From NCBI GenBank assembly GCA_014529385.2, contig CM043963.1, positions 99,490,412-99,554,411 of the forward strand: DNA of 64,000 bases, read 5' to 3'. Each line of letters opens with the position of its first letter. The stretch's first letter is position 1. Positions 24,947 to 38,083 of the stretch are shown here, in pieces. The notes under the pieces were generated by a model. It saw nothing but the letters and a program-made list of their open reading frames with translations. It was not told where the DNA came from and ran no database searches. The position numbers were made by a program, and so were the translations under genes. Source of the DNA: Adiantum capillus-veneris. Its lineage: Eukaryota; Streptophyta; Polypodiopsida; Polypodiales; Pteridaceae.

Positions 24947-27722
24947 ATGGCAAACTCCTCAAATGGCACAAATGTTACCCAGAAACGAGCCAAATATCAC
25001 CTTCACATTGATTTGGACAATGAGTACCAACCATTGATTAAGCGCAGTAAACCAAACACACATATACCTCCCGCTTCCATAGACACGCTCAGAGCTCAAG
25101 GAGCTAAACACATAGATATATGGATGAGAGGCTCTCTCTACCCTAAGAATCCAATGACTAATGCGTCTCCACCGTTTGTCAATCCTACAAGCTTATTGAC
25201 CTTTGCTGGTGATGGAGAAAAGGGCCTTCTGGGTTATTGTAAATGTCTTACAAGAGAAGCTGAAACTTACAAGAGCATTCTCCAAGCTCAACACTGTGAG
25301 ATTGTTCGCCTTTCAAATTTACATTCTACAGATCAGGTTACCATTTTGCAACATAAAACAGAGGTACAAGAACTGAAAGGAAAGGTGCGAAGTTGTCAAA
25401 TGAAGGACACCATCTTGGGTGGTCGTATCCGAAAGAAGAAATTGCGCAATCTTGAAACATTGCAGATTGCATTAGGAGGTCTCTTAAGGTGCTGCTTCTT
25501 GGTTGGCTACATTGTCTTAGTTAAGTAATCTTTTTGTTTTTTCTTGTTATGCATTGTTTTCATGTGCCTAAATAGTGTTAGTGAAGCAAATTTTCTGTTA
25601 TTGACTTATGCATTGTCTTCATGTAGAGATTCAATCTATCCTGACAAGGAAAACATTGACCCCAAAGCCAATATAGGAAAGAGATTGAAGCCACTTATAA
25701 GTAGAAGCCTGGCAGCAGATATAGTACATGACAAGAAGTTTAAGGTCCTACAACGAAATGTAGTGGACCGCTTTATTTCAGAGAACTCAGTGCCTGCAAA
25801 AGAGATACAAGGCACACTTGATTCACTTGGTGTAAGCAAAAGAGGATATTCGGCTATCCAAAAGTCTGTCTCATCTATCTTTGTTAGGAAGGGTATAAAA
25901 TCCAAACTTCTACCATTAGCCTCAAGTGTTTGGAAAGAGAGGCTTCAGCTTAACGAGGCACAGGGAGACTATCTTGGACAGCCCTTTCATATTAAAGCAA
26001 CTTACAGTGGCCATGGAGCAAACATGGCATATGATGAGTTCAACAATATTTTTATGGACCTGCGGATATTACAGAAGAGAATGGTGGAGTTTTACAACAT
26101 CACATTTGAAGAGTCACGAGGGGTATTACATTTTGTGTTGAAACTGGATGAGTGTGAGCTTGTTAGAGAGAAAAAGCTAGAGCGTGTTACTATTACTTTA
26201 ATGAATAGAGCCCTCTCAAAGTGTCCCAGTGATGATCCTTTATATTTTAGTGTTCAATCAGAATCTAACATATGGTGGCTTGGTGCGTTTGAGGTAAGCG
26301 AGATTCTCAGGTAAGCTCAAATGTTCACATCTACTTAAGTCTCATTTATTTTGTGTTGCAGGTAAAGAAAGAAGATCATGAGATTCTGTATTGGGTGTTC
26401 CATCGAACTAATATTCCGGAGGTGATTGATGGACAGACTAACCAGGGAGAGGTACTACGTCTAGATGGAAGGGGAGACTTTCAAGTTCAGTGGCATCTTG
26501 CAGGTGACCTCAAAACATTAAAGTGCATGTATAATTGTGGAATGGGTGCAATGGCAAAGTCGCTGTGTTTGTTCTGCATGGAGCCTGCAAAGGTCATGGA
26601 CCCAAAGTGGTGGAGAAAAGCTCCAACACGTCACATTGAGGATCCTGCTTTTCGACCGGTTTTGAAAATACCACTTGTGAATGTCCACATTTGTACAATG
26701 CATGCCCTTTGTAGAATTGTGGAGAAATTGGTCTACTTATACATCGGGTTTGCTTGGAAGATTAAGAACTCCGCAGAACGACAAGTAGCCCTGCAGTGCT
26801 TAGAAATGGTACTGTCGGATATGGGGCTTCATGGTGGCAATGTGAAAATCCAGCGGGATGAAAAGAGATCAACTGCTGAGAAGGATGTCCCATGCAAACC
26901 ATCCATCGGTGGGGTGAAGGCACGGAGGTTTTTATCTAAGCCCCAAGGTACAAGAGATCCGAAGCTAACAAAACATGGAAAAATATATAACACATATTAT
27001 GTTAGCAAGGTAGAGTATCAGAGCTGGAAAAAGCTACATATTGCAGTCAAAGACCACGAACCAACTACTCGTAACGCGAAGGCTGAGGTTTGGCAATCAA
27101 TAGACATCCTATTTTTGATGTGCGACAAAGATGACTGGTCACAAGGTGATATGAACAAGTTCAAGGAAAATCTCAACCTTCTGAAAAAATCATTCAAGAC
27201 AACATGGACAGACACCCAGATTACTCACTACATGGTATTATCATGTATTTCTTTCTCTCTTATGTGCAAATATGTGACTGTAAAACATTCTAACTAATCT
27301 GTTTTCATATCCAGCACATCATCTTCAATCATTTACCATATTTTATACAACAGTATGGGAACCCGGCAATATGGAATACCCAAGGGATGGAAAAGTCTCA
27401 TTACATGGAGAGAAATGCTTATTTCAGGCACACACGACATGGTGGCTCTCGAATCAAGGCTAACAGTTTGAGAGAACTATTTGAATGGTTCTATCGTAGA
27501 ATCATTCATCGAATGCAGGCAAAAGAAGTCTTGGCAAATTTAGCAACAGCACAAGCCATCAAACATTTACAACAACAAAAAGTTAAAAGATCAATGGCAT
27601 ACAACAACTCCGGAGCTCGTGAAAGTCAACGAAGGTGGAGAGAGACAATGGTGTATGTGAATCACAGGTGGAGAAAGATACTCCGAGTGGATGACATTGT
27701 ACAAAATTTATGTAATACATGA
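24947..27722 (+). CDS. Candidate DDE-type transposase, 829 aa, four exons
   Basis: Predicted exons 24947-25488, 25627-26293, 26362-27234 and 27315-27722 join in frame with GT-AG introns of 138, 68 and 80 bp, giving about 829 residues with no stop. Residues about 95-170 are Lys/Glu/Leu-rich and look coiled-coil. An RNase H-like core is suggested by Asp355 (LKLDECELV), Asp452 (HLAGDLKTLKCMYN) followed by a Cys472-x2-Cys475 pair, a conserved-looking CTMHALCRIVEKL helix, and Glu720 in NTQGMEKSHY, just after the intron 3 junction. The first gene inside the left TIR and the longest in the element, it is the natural transposase. The Asp/Asp/Glu choice is inference by fold pattern. I cannot place it in a named superfamily. 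Confidence 0.72.
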
Positions 27723-27749
27723 TCTTATACAATTGCTACTTGAAGTGTA

Positions 27750-30261
<2,512 letters not shown>

Positions 30262-30418
30262 TGCTTTTTGTGTGTCAAACTGACTCTGTCTCTCTCCCTC
30301 CCTCTCTCTCTCTCTGAGAGTAAGGAGTCCCTCTCTCTATCTCTCTCTCAATCTTTGTCTCTCCCTCTCTCTATCTCTCTCACAATCTGTTCTCTCTTTC
30401 TCTCTCTGTGTCTCTCTA

Positions 30419-30461
<43 letters not shown>

Positions 30462-30733
30462 ATCACTCTCTCTCTTTCTATGGCTCTCTCTCTCTCGCTC
30501 GCTCGCTCTCTCACTCTCTCTCTCTCTCTCTCTCTCTCTATTGTTCTCTCTCTTTCTCTCTCTCAAAATCACACTTATAATGGATACACACGGCGGCGCC
30601 CCACGTGTCACTATAAGTTAGAGTATAATTGCATGTTGTCACACGTGCGGTCATTATTGAGACCGTATACTTTTGTATGTCATATATAGAGGTCAAGAGA
30701 GAGAAAAACCACACCTCGTGAAAGAGAGTGAGT

Positions 30734-30788
<55 letters not shown>

Positions 30789-30947
30789 TGCAAGAGCCGT
30801 CGTCTGCGTCTCCGACAGCAAGCCGACCCATCGACATAACGAAGGTCTGCCTCTCCCTCTGCCTTTGCCTCTATCTCTCTATCTCTGTTTCTGTCACAGT
30901 ACCAAGCTCAGTCTTAACAAACAACACACACAAACAGTCACAAGCAC

Positions 30948-30997
<50 letters not shown>

Positions 30998-31091
30998 AAC
31001 ACACAGACACACATATAAAACATACACACACACACACACATATAACTTACACACACACACACAAATACAGGCACACACACACACACACATA

Positions 31092-31151
<60 letters not shown>

Positions 31152-31152
<1 letters not shown>

Positions 31153-31210
31153 CCAAAGGCGCGCGTAGAGAGGCATAACCGGTGTGCATGTCTCTATGCG
31201 CGCCGTTAGT
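31152..31210. repeat. 59-bp palindromic motif, copy 3
   Basis: Runs ACCAAAGGCGCGCGTAGAG ... TCTATGCGCGCCGTTAGT, exactly 59 bp. Its outer bases are TA on both sides if the motif is taken as 57 bp. Confidence 0.88.
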
Positions 31211-31289
31211 ACTGTGCATTGACCAGTGTATGTATGAGTGTTATAGAGAGAGAGAGATAGAGAGAGAGAGAGTATTTCTTTTACCTTAT

Positions 31290-31348
31290 ACTAACGGCGT
31301 GCGGAGGTGTTTGTTGAGGTCAAAATGTGCTCCACGCGCGCCTTTAGT
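31290..31348. repeat. 59-bp palindromic motif, copy 4
   Basis: Runs ACTAACGGCGTGCGGAG ... CTCCACGCGCGCCTTTAGT, exactly 59 bp and in inverted sense relative to the others. It lies 141 bp upstream of the H3-Ulp1 start codon. Confidence 0.88.
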
Positions 31349-31406
31349 AATGGGCTCTCTCACTCTCTCTCTCTCTCTCTCTATTTAAATATGCTAAGCT
31401 ATAGAA

Positions 31407-31468
<62 letters not shown>

Positions 31469-31489
31469 CTTCTTTTTGTGTACAGTGAA

Positions 31490-33611
31490 ATGGCTAGAAC
31501 AAAAGCCACTGCAAGGAAGGCAGGCAAGGGACCAGGATTAGCATCTAAAGCAAGTAGCAGATCTGCAAACCCAAAGAAAAGACCTGGAAAACCCAATAAA
31601 ATTCTGAAAGGGCCAAGGGTGAAGAAGTTACAAACCTGCATGGGACTTTTCAGAGAAATCAGAAAGGCACAGAAATGTGTAGATTTATGCATACTAAAGC
31701 TGCCCTTCCAGAGGATGGTGAGGTGCATATGTGAAGAAGCTACCTGGGGCACCAAAAGGTGGAAGGTGGTGGCATTAATGGCTCTACAAGAAGCAGCAAA
31801 GGACTTCCTACTGGAGTACTTCAGTGACATGACCATTGTTGCAGCCCATGCCCACAGGGTTACTATAATGGACAAAGATAGTGAGACACTGAAAAGAATA
31901 AGGTGGAGGTATGACAAACTACTGGTCCCCAATGTCTGCAAGGATAAGAAAATGAGGGAAATTTTGTTATACTCCCCGGAGCTATTGCCACAACTCACAG
32001 TTGTAGATGTCACACATGATGTGAATACAAGGGCAAGGGTAGAGACTATTGCTCGCCAAACAGAGGACATGAGGGAAGCACAGCTTAAGGAGAAAGCAAA
32101 AGTAGTAGGGGAGTCCCAGATGCAAACAGAATGCAATGTGACCCTGTCCATAGAGGCAAGCAATCAAGAAACTCTACTTTCAATGAAGGATGGTTTGCTT
32201 GCAGAGATACCATTTGTAGATGGAGCCAGAAAGCTAGCTCTGGAAAAAGTGGATATTAATTTATTGCAGAATCCAGATGCTCAGATTTCAAACACAATTA
32301 TCTATGCTTGTCTTAAGTAAGTGTTACTATTTTGCTAGCTTTGAAAACTCAGATAATAGGTTTGATAACTCAGGTAAACTCTCTGCAGCCTGATCAAAAG
32401 TCAACTCCCACTGCACACCCACACAGAGGTGTTTCTTCTTGATCCACAAATGTCAGTGATTATTAGACAAAAGAACAGTCCATTTGGGAACTTTGAGAGT
32501 TGGTTTCTCCATTGTGCTATGCTGGAAGTTACTGTCATCATCTTTCCATATGAGAACAACCATCACTGGAGTCTCAGATGCCTTGATGTTGACCAACCAG
32601 CAGTGTGGGTGTTCAATTCAACAAAAGGAACCCACCCTGAAATTAGGCTGTAAGTGTTTTGTATCAGAAAGTGTTTCTTATAGATATCCCTGTAAATTTG
32701 AAGCCTCATGCTAACATCTTGACATTGCTTTGTGCAGTTGTATAAAGAGGTTGTTGCTTGCCTATGGCAAGCTATGTGGAAGGTATGAACTATACAAGGC
32801 CCCAATCAAAGATGTACCTGTCCCAAATCAAACCGATGGAAATTCTTGCGGCTGGAGATGTCTTCTCCATGCAGAATATGTCCTGCAAAGCTACTTTGCA
32901 TTAAAACCTTTCATGACTAAGGTACCCATTTGGCAATGCATTCAGTTAGTTTTGGTTTAGTCCATAAAAGAATTCTCACCATGTGGTCTTTCAATTTTGA
33001 AGAGTGGTTTAAAAAACTACATATATGATTATTTGCAAAGATACCGGGTAAGTTTAATACAACACCTGCTTACTATGTCTAGCCCCAGAGAGCTTGAAGA
33101 TAGCGGCTTGGATGACCGCACTATTGATCTAACAAAACATGACGTGCCACCACGACAAACCCCTACATCCGATACAGTGGAATCACAACGGGCCGAGGGG
33201 GTCATATCAACAGAAGATGAAAGAGCCGAGGATGAGGAAAGGTCAAATGAGCATATGGAAGGTGCTAGTGTACAACCAGAGGAGACAATGAAAGAGCCAA
33301 GTCAGCCAGTGGAGGAGCCAAAAGAGCCTATGGCTGAAACCCAAGATGAGGAAAGCAGGCCTATAGATGAGCAAAAGGATATGGATGAGGAAAGCAGGCC
33401 TAGGGATGAGCAAACTGATATGGATCAGGCAAGGATGTATGATGCAAGCCGATCAACCGAGGGAGAGGAAAAGACCTTGGAGGAAACCTTGAATGAGGCA
33501 GAAAGAGCCATGGGGGAGACCCCTGATGAAGATGTGAATGATGACTATGAAGATAAAGCAGAGGAGAGCAACAACGACATGAACACTACAGAGACCCAGT
33601 ATGGACCCTAG
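31490..33611 (+). CDS. Histone H3-like domain fused to Ulp1/C48 SUMO-protease-like domain
   Basis: Exons 31490-32316, 32389-32649, 32738-32921 and 33003 onward join in frame with GT-AG introns (72, 88, 81 bp). Residues 1-140 are H3-like: tail MARTKATARK, alpha-N LFREIRKAQK, KLPFQRMVR (70-78), MALQEAAKDFL, AAHAHRVTIMDKD and LKRIR (134-138). Loop 1 contains GTKRW, as long as in plant CENH3. Residues 276-424 are Ulp1-like: His335-Trp336 in NNHHWSL, Gln394 and Cys400 in NQTDGNSCGW. The usual catalytic Asp is Asn352 (VFNS). The rest, from about 440, is an acidic tail with two EESRPxDEQ repeats, ending at TAG 33611 or spliced on to the FCP1-like exon. Role by family: nucleosome-type histone fold plus desumoylating-type peptidase. 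It could act on host chromatin or SUMO conjugates; this is inference. A further GTAAGT donor lies at 33048. Confidence 0.85.
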
Positions 33612-33709
33612 CTATCTGTAGATACGGTTGTTCCGGTAATGTCTATTCAAGTATGGAAAAATATGTTCAGCTTCTAACTACTTATATATACTTGTCAACT
33701 TTTACAGAG

Positions 33710-34271
33710 GTTGATTATCTTGGACGTCAATGGATTGCTGCTGATGCGGGTGCCTCTCGGTGACAGAGAACCCTTTGAGGATTTGCAAACGTTTCGGATG
33801 GGAACTTGTCGAGTCGTGGTTCGTCCAGGAACCAAGGAATTTATTCAGTTTCTTCTTCTGCGCTTCAGAGTTGCCATATGGTCTTCAATGCAAAGGCAAA
33901 ACTTGTCGCCACTAGTTAGAATAGTTTGCAGTGTATGCCACGCTCACACGTCAGATTTTTCCTTTTTGTATGATCAAAGAAAATGCGTTACCGTTGAGGG
34001 CCACTACCACCCTAAAAAACCACACTTACCTCTTTTGTACAAACCGTTTAGCCAAATTGGTGTACCCTTTGATGCAACTAATACACTACTGATTGATGAT
34101 ACTCCTGAAAAGGGCGAACTAAATCCGCCGGGAACAACTATCTCACCACCTTCTTTCGAGGGGCATTCCTTCGATTTTTACCTTGAAGACATTCTGATTC
34201 CATACTTACAGAAATTATATCTCAGTCCATTGTTCACGGACGAGTTTGTACTTTCTAATGAATTAAGATGA
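33710..34271 (+). CDS. FCP1/NIF-like HAD phosphatase domain, probable 3' exon of the H3-Ulp1 gene
   Basis: The frame reads LIILDVNGLLL, VVVRPGTKEFIQFLLLRFRV, AIWSSM, FLYDQRKC and NTLLIDDTPEK, then SFDFYLEDILIPYLQKL. This is the order of the FCP1 homology (NLI-interacting-factor) domain that dephosphorylates the RNA polymerase II CTD and other proteins. Motif I is D-V-N-G rather than D-x-D-x-T, the Asn form common in a plant subgroup; activity is uncertain. The domain starts right at the acceptor, so it needs an upstream exon. A GTATGG donor at 33599 in the acidic tail and an AG acceptor at 33708-33709 are both phase 2 and give ...TETQLIILDVNG, making an 809-aa H3-Ulp1-FCP1 protein. Alternatively the acceptor at 33707 serves a separate transcript. 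Ends at TGA 34271. Confidence 0.75.
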
Positions 34272-34301
34272 CTCTTCTATCATGTCTTTGTCTTGTCTAA
34301 C

Positions 34302-34302
<1 letters not shown>

Positions 34303-34348
<46 letters not shown>
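34303..34348. repeat. (GA)n microsatellite between convergent genes
   Basis: About 23 GA units between the TGA at 34271 and the stop of the minus-strand gene at 34472. Confidence 0.95.
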
Positions 34349-34352
<4 letters not shown>

Positions 34353-34471
34353 ACATGGTAAAGAAATGTATTTCAAGCACACTTTTTCACAGGGCACAAT
34401 TGAAAAATGAGCTTAATAAACTTCATGTCTTGAAAGTCATTTGTATACACTTGGGTTCACAAGAATATCTG

Positions 34472-35655
34472 TTACATTGACACTACTTCAACCCGACCAT
34501 CCAACTCTTTGCACAAAATATCTTTTTCCCTTCGCCGCATCAACTTACGGCCAGCTAGGAAAAAGGAAAAATCTGATAGGTCCTTGTCCATTGACTCTTC
34601 AATTATGTCATGCCGCAAATGTTGAAGACTGCATAGCTCCCTTATTGTAACCACCAAAAGTAGGCCATGCTCTTTATCAATCACTTCCACATCCACAGCA
34701 GGATTATCTTCCAAATCTGCAGAAACCTGGTCCATAGGAATGTACTTACCGTTGAGCATTTGTGATCGCATATACCAAAACGAGAGTAACAATGATTGGC
34801 TTGCAATCATGTACTTGACAACTAGAGTATCAAGCGCGACCTCGCACCGTAAACCAATCTCTTCCTTTGCATACCATCCTCTGTCAAGAAGTTTGTCACA
34901 GGATGACTGCTGAAATGACTTGCACATGAACATAGTTTTCGTAACACGGATGTTGTAGCTATGAAACAGCTCTATGAAGAGTGCAACAGGACAGAAGTTT
35001 GCAATTCTAACCAGTTTGGTGGGAATAGAGCTACGTAGAGACCTTTGTATATCCTTGTAGAGCTTACTTCGCATTGCCTCCACCATTGTTTCCTCGGGAA
35101 CTGGCCAGTCCACAGTGTTCCGATCCGTTGGTAGAGGCACTTTCACCAATATGCCATTCTTATTGCCTGAGCTGAGTTGGTAGAAGTGGTCATAAAAAAA
35201 TATTCCCTCATCAGCCAGTGTTTTGCTGCTCCTCCCTGAATACTGTAGAGAACCAATGTGGGCATAAACAACATGGAAGAGGCCTATTACGCACTCCACA
35301 GGCTCCCATTTCTCATAAGAAGAGGGATAAACATCTGCAATATATATAAGAAGAGTTAAACTGAGAGTATCAATAAGTACAAATGACAAATCTAATGTAA
35401 TTGAGCTGTGAAGAATGGAGACATTGCTCATAACAAGCGGGAGAAACATTGCAAAATATATAAGAAAAGTTATAATGAGAGTATCAGTAAGTTCACATGT
35501 CAAGAGTACTTACAATTTCAACGTGGTTGATGTATATCTGATACATTTCCACCGTTTGCTATCACCTCTGGATGGGTAAACACATGCTGAACAAGAACTT
35601 CCTTTATAGATCTTTTGCCGATTTCAACTTTGAAATCCAACACTCTGGCCTTCAT
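34472..35655 (-). CDS. Orphan transposon protein E, about 321 aa, two exons
   Basis: Minus-strand exons 35655-35553 and 35334-34472 join at phase 1, giving MKARVLDFKVEIGKRSIKEV at the start and DVYPSSYEKWEPVECVIG across the junction. Later features: EGIFFYDHFYQL, PLPTDRNTVDWPVPEE, a hydrophobic stretch SQSLLLSFWYM, and a basic-acidic end LAGRKLMRRREKD. No family is recognised and no catalytic motif stands out. The donor used here (ACG|GTGGAA) is weaker than the GTAAGT at 35515, which would instead need a start at MYQIYINHVEI and another phase; the exon 1 end is therefore uncertain. Tail to tail with the FCP1-like exon, it is the last gene before the right TIR. Confidence 0.62.
35300..35495. 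repeat. 115-bp duplication spanning the splice acceptor of gene E
   Basis: Two copies offset by about 115 bp share CTCATAA(G/C)AAG, TGCAA(T/A)ATATATAAG and GAGAGTATCA. The copy nearer the coding exon keeps the TTGCAG acceptor; the other has lost the AG. Reading through the intron therefore repeats an ITFLIYFA/LTLLIYIA-like peptide that is not real protein. Confidence 0.8.
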
Positions 35656-36212
35656 GCTGAGCGGTAAACGTTGATACCACTAGACCTCTTGGGTCTTCTT
35701 GGTTGCATGAGGACCCATGAACCTTTGTTTATCCTTTGTCCAACCCATTGGTTCTCTGCACTTATTGAAGCTGGTATTGTAATTGAGGATATGCTACTAC
35801 TTGGCCTTCTAGGCAAAGTGCAGTTGTTGGTTGTTGGTGTGAGAGACAGTAAACACCTGGAGCCTCTTGGGCGAGAAGACGTGGAAGCCATAGCTCTCAG
35901 AGAAAAGCTTTAGTGGAGGGAGATTCACTTTGAAAGCATTCTAATGGAGGGAAAGTGTTTTAGAATTCCAATATCTTGTGCGGGCTTAATGGTCACCCTC
36001 CAGTACGTTAATGACCATAAGAGAATGTCAGAAGTGGGACCACATGCAAGCACCTAAAAGCTCGGTAAAAGGAAGGAAATTACGATGCTACAATCATAGA
36101 TTCGTGAAAGTTTTATGCTATTTTCTTATTTTTTGAGTCTTTCCACGTACTTTCCTACGTAACGTAGCCTTCGTGCTCATTGGACGCGCTCTATTATTCT
36201 CTCTCTTCATAT

Positions 36213-36245
36213 GGACCTCCAAATGACCTCTGAAATTTCCTAATG
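36213..36245 (-). repeat. Right terminal inverted repeat
   Basis: 33 bp ending GAAATTTCCTAATG on the plus strand, the inverted partner of 24654-24686 with two mismatches. The sequence outside (GAGGATGCTCTATG) continues the interrupted host repeat. Confidence 0.92.
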
Positions 36246-36509
36246 GAGGATGCTCTATGTGCTGAGGTACGACACTATGGAAAGCTATAACAGATAGGTG
36301 GAAGGGACCAATGGCAGGTTTTTGATCCAGGAGGAGACTATGTGATGCAGGGGGTGGGGCAGCCCATTTGAAGGTTTGACAGTAGGGTATAATTTTTCTT
36401 TTGTATATATGGTTTTGGTTTTCTGATAGTGTGTGCCAATGTTTGCAGTTGTAAGTGGAATAAATATGTTTTGTGGTTGAACATAAATGTTCAACGAGGG
36501 GGTGGGCAA
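36246..36509 (+). repeat. Internal region of gag-only element, right remainder
   Basis: Continues the element broken at 24653; it is the reverse complement of 14223-14490. Just before the next LTR the plus strand reads ACGAGGGGGTGGGCAA, a good polypurine tract. Confidence 0.75.
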
Positions 36510-38000
36510 TGATGGTGTAGCCAAAGTTGTTCAACCATAAAAGATGGTACCGGTAGGTATGTGCAGGTTAATAGGTGCATGACAGAGAGCTAAAGTAGAT
36601 GGAACGAGCTTGTGCAAGCAGGTAGCAGTGGTTGTGTATGTTTGATGCGGTTTATAGGCCGAAAAGGACTCCAAAAATAGCCTAATGGGGTGGAAATTAA
36701 AGGTAGCCACAAAGCTGGTTTTTTTCTTGGATATGTAGAGTTTGAAGTGGTCTACAAGCAAGCCCAGACGGCTCATCAAATAGAGCCACAATGTGCAAGA
36801 TATGGATGTTGGTGTAGCCAAAGTGTGTCGATCCTAGTAGAAGGCACAAGCAGTAATTTGTAGATGCATGGTAGAGGGCTAGAGCAGATGGAAAGAGCCT
36901 GGGCAGGCAAGGGACAGAGAAAATGTATGCTTTGTGTGGTTTTATAGGCCAAAAAGGCTCCAGATAGGGCATGACAAGGTGGCAAGTGAAGAAAGTTTAA
37001 GGTGCTATTTTTTAGCCCATATTTGTAGAGATTGAAGTGCTAAAGGAGTAGGTATATAGCCCATATGGGGCACCCTTCACAAGCATCACATGGCATGGGA
37101 TCTCCTTGGGAGCTAGAAGCTATGGCGCTGCTGCCCACGCTCCAGTGGTGGCACTTCGGGTGTCCGTCGATGACGCCGCTCTCTCGTAGTAGGTGATGAC
37201 ATGGAGATGCGGTAAGGGGCGTTGCCCGTGTGTGCCATAAAGCCGCCAGGCCTTTTGACAAGGGGGAGTGCCCACAGTCACAGTACCGTGACTATGAGGC
37301 TTTAGACCATAATGAAGGGGTGGCTCATATGCATGGAGTGGGGCTCAAGACAAACCGAGTTGGCAGGGTTGGTTCATGCACAGGGGAATTCAAACAATAG
37401 AACGAGGGGATCTCAAGAAAAGGGGGAGCTACACACGCCCAAGTGGGCAACTTTTTGGCAACTTTTTGGGAGCTTCAAGGAAGCTCTTGTTGGGGAAGAG
37501 GAAGGAGGTCGGTGAGGGGTTTTTCAAAGAGGAAAGTTCTCTGAGCCAACGAGTTTTTTTGACGAAATTGTCTCTTTTGTTGCCTCTCTATAGAGAGGAC
37601 CGCGTGGAGGTGAATCTAAAGGTTGCCAAAGATTTTGTTTCTTGTTGTGTTCATGCCGACGTAGTCTTTGTAGTTGAGGCTTGATGGTGTTGTAGATGAT
37701 GCTCTTGGTAGCAATTGAAGAAAACCCTTTACCCCCTTCTTCTCTTTGCTCTATTCCAACAATCTGGTCCCACTGTTTGAGATGTGTGTGCCTACCCGGG
37801 CCTCTATGTGTGTGTGAGAGAGGAAGAGAGAATGGTGTGTGTTGTGGCACGGTCGTAAACAAGAAAAATATGGTGTGTTCTACTGCCAGTGGTGCGAGTT
37901 TTTAAGGTGAAATCTAGTGGATTGGGGTGTAGTGATTATCCTAGGCTATAGAGAGGCGTTATGTTTGTGTGTTGGGTGTGTTTCCCCTTCCCCCTATCCA
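36510..38000 (+). repeat. Shared middle LTR of the retroelement array
   Basis: Begins TGATGGTGTAGCC immediately after a polypurine tract and ends CCCCCTATCCA. It serves as the 3' LTR of the left element and the 5' LTR of the right one. Relative to 40144-42073 it lacks internal blocks. Minus and plus frames within it are shadows. Confidence 0.7.
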
Positions 38001-38005
38001 TCTTC

Positions 38006-38017
38006 TGGTGCCCCCAC
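38006..38017 (+). other. Putative primer-binding site
   Basis: TGGTGCCCCCAC lies five bases inside the LTR end at 38000, in the place equivalent to 23008 and (minus strand) 5757. Confidence 0.45.
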
Positions 38018-38083
38018 ACAAGAGCACCGATGCTCCGATTTGAAGGTTAAACCGGCGTTAGAGAGCTGACAAGCGAGTTGGCA

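Larger units (their letters stand above)
30262..31489. promoter_or_regulatory. Divergent promoter interval between genes B and C, microsatellite-filled
   Basis: This 1.2-kb interval separates the start of gene B (minus) from the start of the H3-Ulp1 gene (plus). It is dominated by (CT)n at 30290-30565, (GA)n at 30733-30783, (CA)n at 30945-31090, (CT)n at 31093-31149 and (GA)n at 31410-31466, the last ending 23 bp before the ATG at 31490. Two of the four 59-bp palindromes lie in it. The many Ser/Leu, Arg/Glu and Thr/His frames are low-complexity products, not genes. A shared regulatory role is inferred from position only. Confidence 0.5.

Noticed and set aside
34472-35503. Single-exon 343-codon reading of gene E
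   Set aside because: Its first about 55 codons run through an intron and its duplicated acceptor; the two-exon model starting at 35655 fits better.
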